The notes beneath the pieces were generated by a model that searched no databases, was not told the origin of the DNA, and was given only the letters and a program-made list of their open reading frames with translations. Shown here one piece after another: positions 60,996 through 64,000 of a stretch of 64,000 nt of DNA; the stretch's first letter is position 1; each line of letters opens with the position of its first letter. A program made the position numbers and the translations under genes. The DNA is from Candidatus Aminicenantota bacterium. Lineage in GTDB: Bacteria; Acidobacteriota; Aminicenantia; Aminicenantales; Saccharicenantaceae. The stretch covers positions 1 through 64,000 of the forward strand of contig JAGNLW010000004.1 in NCBI GenBank assembly GCA_017999365.1, in the 5' to 3' direction.

Positions 60996-61023
60996 TTGCC
61001 GACCGGCGGCGATTTGTTATAAT
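60996..61023 (+). promoter_or_regulatory. Promoter for argS, nearly on top of the start codon
   Basis: TTGCCG (60996-61001) and a perfect TATAAT (61018-61023) are separated by 16 bp. The ATG at 61036 is only 12 nt after the -10, so the leader would be about 5-7 nt with no ribosome binding site visible. Confidence 0.65.
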
Positions 61024-61035
61024 AGGGCGCCGAAA

Positions 61036-62973
61036 ATGATCACCTTCAAAGCCGCTCTCAAGGACCGCCTCTACGAACGCCTGAAGGCCGTCTATCCGCT
61101 CGAGCCCGCCGACCTCGACATGGCCCCGACGCCCGACCCGAAGATGGGCGACCTGGCCCTGACCTTCCCCTTCCAGCTGGCCAATAAGCTTAGGAAGGCG
61201 CCGCGGGCCATCGCGGCGGAGGCCGCTCCCCTGCTGGCCTCGGTCGAGGGCGTGGTCAAGGCCGAGCCCGCCGGCGGCGGCTTCCTGAACCTGTGGCTGG
61301 ACAAGGCCGCTGTCCTGGCCGAGGCCATCCGCCTGGCCGGGCGGACCGACCTCGCCGCCGAGGAACGGAAGATCGTCATCGAGCACACCAACATCAACCC
61401 CAACAAGGCCGCCCACATCGGCCACCTCCGGAACGCCTGCCTGGGCGACACTCTGGCCCGCTGCTTGAGGTATAAGGGAGAGACGGTCGAGGTCCAGAAC
61501 TACATCGACGACACGGGCGTCCAGGTCGTCGACGTCGTCTATGGCCTCATGGAGCTCGAGAGGAAGACGGTCGACGACCTCGAAGCCCTGCCGGGCAAGT
61601 TCGACTACTACTGCTGGGACCTCTATACCCGGGTCTCCGCCTATCTCGCCGAACACCCCGAGGCCCAAGCCCGCAAGGCCGAGATCTACAAGAGGATCGA
61701 GCACGGCCGGGACCCCGAGTACGGCCTGTCCCGCTACGTCTCGCGGCGCATCGTCCGGGCCCACCTGGCCACCATGGAGCGCATCGGCATCGGCTACGAC
61801 GTCCTGCCCTGCGAGAGCACCATCCTGCACCTCAAGTTCTGGGACAAGGCCTTCGAGCTGCTCAAGGAGCGCGGCTCCATCTCTCTCGCGGCCGAGGGCG
61901 AGAACCAGGGCTGCTGGGTGATGCGCCTCGAAGAGGACGAGGAGCGCGAGAAGGTCATCGTCCGCTCGGACGGCACCGTGACCTACGTCGGCAAGGACAT
62001 CGCCTACCAGCTCTGGAAGTTCGGCCTGCTCGGCCGCGACTTCTTCTACGAGCCCTTCGCCGAACGGGACGGCCGGACCCTGTGGATCTCGACGCCGGAG
62101 CCCTCGTCCGCCTCGCCGTCCTTCGGCGGAGCGGGCAAGGTCTACAACGTCATCGACACCCGCCAGTCCTACCTGCAGAAGGTCGTCGTCCAGGGCCTGC
62201 GGTCCCTGAAGTTCGACGAGCAGGCCGCCAAATCGGTCCACTTCTCCTACGAGATGGTCGCCCTGTCCCCCAAGAGCCTGGCCGAACTCGGCTACGCCGC
62301 CTCCGACGAGGAGAAGGAGCGCTCCTTCCTCGAGGTCTCCGGCCGCAAGGGCCTGGGGGTCAAGGCCGACGATCTCCTCGACCGGCTCGAGGACAAGGCC
62401 GGGGCCGAGATCGCCAAACGCAATCCCGAGCTTCCCGAGGACGAACGGCGCCGCATCGCCCGCCAGATCGCCACGGGGGCCCTGCGCTACTTCATGCTCA
62501 AGTTCGCCCGCAACTCGGTCATCGTCTTCGACTTCGAGGAGGCCCTGAGCTTCGAGGGCGAGACCGGGCCCTACCTCCAGTACACGGCCGTCCGCCTGGC
62601 CAGCATCTTCCGCAAGCTCAAGGAGCGCTTCGGCCTGGCCGAAGCCGACGTCGGGCCCGCGGCGGGCCGCGCCCCGGCCCTCCCGGCGGGGCTCTCCGAG
62701 ACGGAGACGGCCGACTTCTGGGACCTCGTCCAGACGGCCGCCTCCCTCGAGGAGGAGGTCCTGCGGTCGATCTCGGCCCTGGAGTTCTCGCACCTGGCCA
62801 AGTTCGCCTTCCTCCTCTGCCAGAAGCTCAACGGCTACTACCATAAATACCCCATCCTGGCCGAGGCGAACGGCGAGGTGCGGGGCTTCCGCCTGCTCGT
62901 CCTCAAGACGGTCAAGGACCAGCTCCACGCCGCGCTCGGCCTGATGGGCATCCCGCCCCCCGAGCGCATGTGA
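61036..62973 (+). CDS. argS: Arginyl-tRNA synthetase
   Basis: A 645-residue class I synthetase. The N-terminal Add-1 domain is short. The HIGH motif is in INPNKAAHIGHLRNACLGD near residue 125. The later KMSK-like site is reduced, as is usual in ArgRS, and the anticodon-binding domain (DALR) fills the last 130 residues with LQYTAVRLASIFRKL and FAFLLCQKLNGYY. The ATG at 61036 is fixed by the promoter just ahead. It is divergent from the glycine operon. Confidence 0.96.
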   Translation: MITFKAALKDRLYERLKAVYPLEPADLDMAPTPDPKMGDLALTFPFQLANKLRKAPRAIAAEAAPLLASVEGVVKAEPAGGGFLNLWLDKAAVLAEAIRLAGRTDLAAEERKIVIEHTNINPNKAAHIGHLRNACLGDTLARCLRYKGETVEVQNYIDDTGVQVVDVVYGLMELERKTVDDLEALPGKFDYYCWDLYTRVSAYLAEHPEAQARKAEIYKRIEHGRDPEYGLSRYVSRRIVRAHLATMERIGIGYDVLPCESTILHLKFWDKAFELLKERGSISLAAEGENQGCWVMRLEEDEEREKVIVRSDGTVTYVGKDIAYQLWKFGLLGRDFFYEPFAERDGRTLWISTPEPSSASPSFGGAGKVYNVIDTRQSYLQKVVVQGLRSLKFDEQAAKSVHFSYEMVALSPKSLAELGYAASDEEKERSFLEVSGRKGLGVKADDLLDRLEDKAGAEIAKRNPELPEDERRRIARQIATGALRYFMLKFARNSVIVFDFEEALSFEGETGPYLQYTAVRLASIFRKLKERFGLAEADVGPAAGRAPALPAGLSETETADFWDLVQTAASLEEEVLRSISALEFSHLAKFAFLLCQKLNGYYHKYPILAEANGEVRGFRLLVLKTVKDQLHAALGLMGIPPPERM

Positions 62974-63025
62974 CGCAACGCCCCTCGCCTTCCGGCGGTT
63001 CATTTACCTTATAGCGGAGGTGAAC

Positions 63026-63949
63026 ATGATCGATGTCCAAGGGCTCACCAAACGATACGGGGAGCTCGTCGCCGTGGCCGACCTGACCTTCAAGGTCGAG
63101 CCGGGCCGCATCTGGGGCCTGCTCGGCCCCAACGCGGCCGGCAAGACGACGACGATGCGCGTCCTGACCGGCTACCTCCCGGCCACGTCGGGCCGGGCCA
63201 CGGTGGCCGGCCACGACGTCTTCGACCAGCCCGACGGGCTCAAGCGGTCCATCGGCTACCTGCCCGAGGTCGTCCCCCTCTACCAGGACATGACCGTCGC
63301 CGGCTACCTCGGCTTCGTGGCCGAGATCAAGCAGGTCCCCAAGGCCAGGCGCAAGGCCGCCGTCGACCGCGTCCTGGCCTCGGCCGGCCTCGGGGACGTC
63401 GCCCGCCGGCTCATCAAGAATATCTCCCGCGGCTACAAGCAGCGGGTCGGCATCGCCCAGGCCATGATCCACGATCCCCGGGTCCTCGTCCTCGACGAGC
63501 CGACCATCGGCCTCGACCCCGGACAGATCCGGGAGATCCGCGAGCTCATCCGCGGCCTCAAGGGCGAGCACACCATCCTCCTGTCGACCCACATCCTGCC
63601 CGAGGTCACCCAGGTCTGCGACGGCGTCGTCATCATCAACCAGGGCCGGCTCATGGCTTCGGGGTCCCTGGCCGACCTGGCCGCCTCCTTCGAGAAGCGG
63701 GACGGCGTCGTCCTCCGCCTGCGCCGGGCCGGGGACGAGGAGGCCGCCCTGTTCCGCGGCCTCCCCGGCGTCGAGCGCGCCGAGGCCGTCGGCGGCGAGG
63801 TCCAGGTCGAATGGGCCCGCGGCCGCGACCTCCGCGAGACCGTCGCCCGGACCGCCCTGGACAAGGGTCTCGGCCTGGTCGAGATGCGCTCCCTCGGCGG
63901 CATCGAGGACCTGTACCTGAAGATCGTGTCGGGAGGGCTCGAATCATGA
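63026..63949 (+). CDS. ABC transporter ATP-binding protein (GldA-like)
   Basis: A 307-residue ATPase. It has Walker A GPNAAGKTT (Ala instead of the usual Gly), the signature variant ISRGYKQRV, Walker B VLVLDEPTIGLDP and the switch LSTHIL. The C-terminal 80 residues are an extra domain. The ATG at 63026 follows GGAGG by 5 nt; the GTG at 63020 overlaps that site. Similarity to GldA-type exporter ATPases is high. It is coupled to a permease by ATGA. Confidence 0.9.
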   Translation: MIDVQGLTKRYGELVAVADLTFKVEPGRIWGLLGPNAAGKTTTMRVLTGYLPATSGRATVAGHDVFDQPDGLKRSIGYLPEVVPLYQDMTVAGYLGFVAEIKQVPKARRKAAVDRVLASAGLGDVARRLIKNISRGYKQRVGIAQAMIHDPRVLVLDEPTIGLDPGQIREIRELIRGLKGEHTILLSTHILPEVTQVCDGVVIINQGRLMASGSLADLAASFEKRDGVVLRLRRAGDEEAALFRGLPGVERAEAVGGEVQVEWARGRDLRETVARTALDKGLGLVEMRSLGGIEDLYLKIVSGGLES

Positions 63950-64000
63950 CGAACATCTGGTCCCTGACGAAAAAGGAGCTGCGCTCCTACTTCAGCTCGC
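63946..64000 (+). CDS. ABC-2 permease, 3' part cut by window end
   Basis: Only 18 codons are visible (starting MTNIWSLTKKELRSYFSS). This is the usual start of GldF-type ABC-2 permeases, where a short KKELRSYF helix lies before the first membrane segment. The ATG overlaps the ATPase stop (ATGA). Nothing further can be said from the window. Confidence 0.75.
   Translation, partial: MTNIWSLTKKELRSYFSS

Noticed and set aside
60871-61035. Glycine riboswitch upstream of gcvT
   Set aside because: The gap is 165 bp and shared with argS; the minus-strand leader is too short for the aptamer, and no conserved core was seen.
1-64000. tRNA, rRNA, CRISPR arrays, insertion sequences, integrase or phage genes
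   Set aside because: None was found by reading; gaps are short and no repeat arrays or transposase motifs appear. A tRNAscan or CRISPR search would be decisive.

Overview
The window is GC-rich, densely coded bacterial chromosome. Gaps are mostly under 200 bp, and many neighbours share ATGA, GTGA or TGATG start/stop overlaps. I see no rRNA, tRNA, CRISPR array, insertion sequence or phage gene. The gene mix (archaeal-type prolyl-tRNA synthetase, two-subunit glycine decarboxylase, several PilZ proteins, many ABC-2 exporters, Tat-exported alkaline-phosphatase-fold enzymes, a DUF6599-type secreted protein) suggests an Acidobacteriota-like lineage, perhaps Aminicenantia. That placement is inference and no marker gene here proves it. 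Promoters are easy to see: TTGAC-type -35 boxes about 17 bp from TA-rich -10 boxes stand out against the GC background.

Layout. 1-3.1 kb: a 5'-cut HEAT-repeat protein and an HD-GYP-type protein. 3.1-7.2 kb: a GH78 alpha-L-rhamnosidase facing a class III aminotransferase. 7.3-13.8 kb: a tightly coupled cluster of three paralogous alkaline-phosphatase/phosphodiesterase-fold proteins (cytosolic, membrane-anchored, Tat-exported), a 63-residue ribbon-helix-helix-like protein and a membrane protein whose layout resembles the Oxa1/EMC3/DUF106 superfamily. This is one of my two main candidates for an undescribed system. 13.8-20 kb: a class I aminotransferase, an OmpH/Skp-like chaperone with a clear terminator, a membrane metallophosphoesterase, a nitroreductase, an M24 peptidase and a lipoprotein. 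20-26.2 kb (minus): two ABC ATPase/permease pairs behind an M23 peptidase and an N-acyl-D-amino-acid deacylase. 26.3-29.1 kb: a tiny basic protein, rpsO and pnp. 29.1-30.5 kb: three overlapping pseudopilin-like genes. 30.5-32.7 kb: proS and pcm (minus). 32.8-35.9 kb: three PilZ-like proteins around a LuxR-type regulator with a non-phosphorylatable receiver, then coaE and an HU/IHF gene. 36-39.8 kb: NfeD protease, slipin, SPOR protein, and prfB with its programmed +1 frameshift.

39.9-44.7 kb: a secreted protein with kinase-like motifs, then DUF1844, ribF, pyrR (with a hairpin next to its ribosome binding site), pyrC and rnc. 44.7-46.7 kb (minus): an AI-2E family permease and a DUF6599-like protein. 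46.8-51 kb: the second candidate system, a coupled trio of DUF362 protein, an AmrS-like radical SAM enzyme with a Tat-type signal, and a membrane spermidine-synthase-like methyltransferase-fold protein. 51-53.6 kb: a TonB-like protein, a secreted hypothetical and a fourth PilZ protein. 53.6-60.9 kb (minus): gcvT-gcvH-gcvPA-gcvPB-glyQ-glyS, joining glycine cleavage with glycyl-tRNA charging. 61-64 kb: argS, then an ABC ATPase and the first codons of its permease, cut by the window end.
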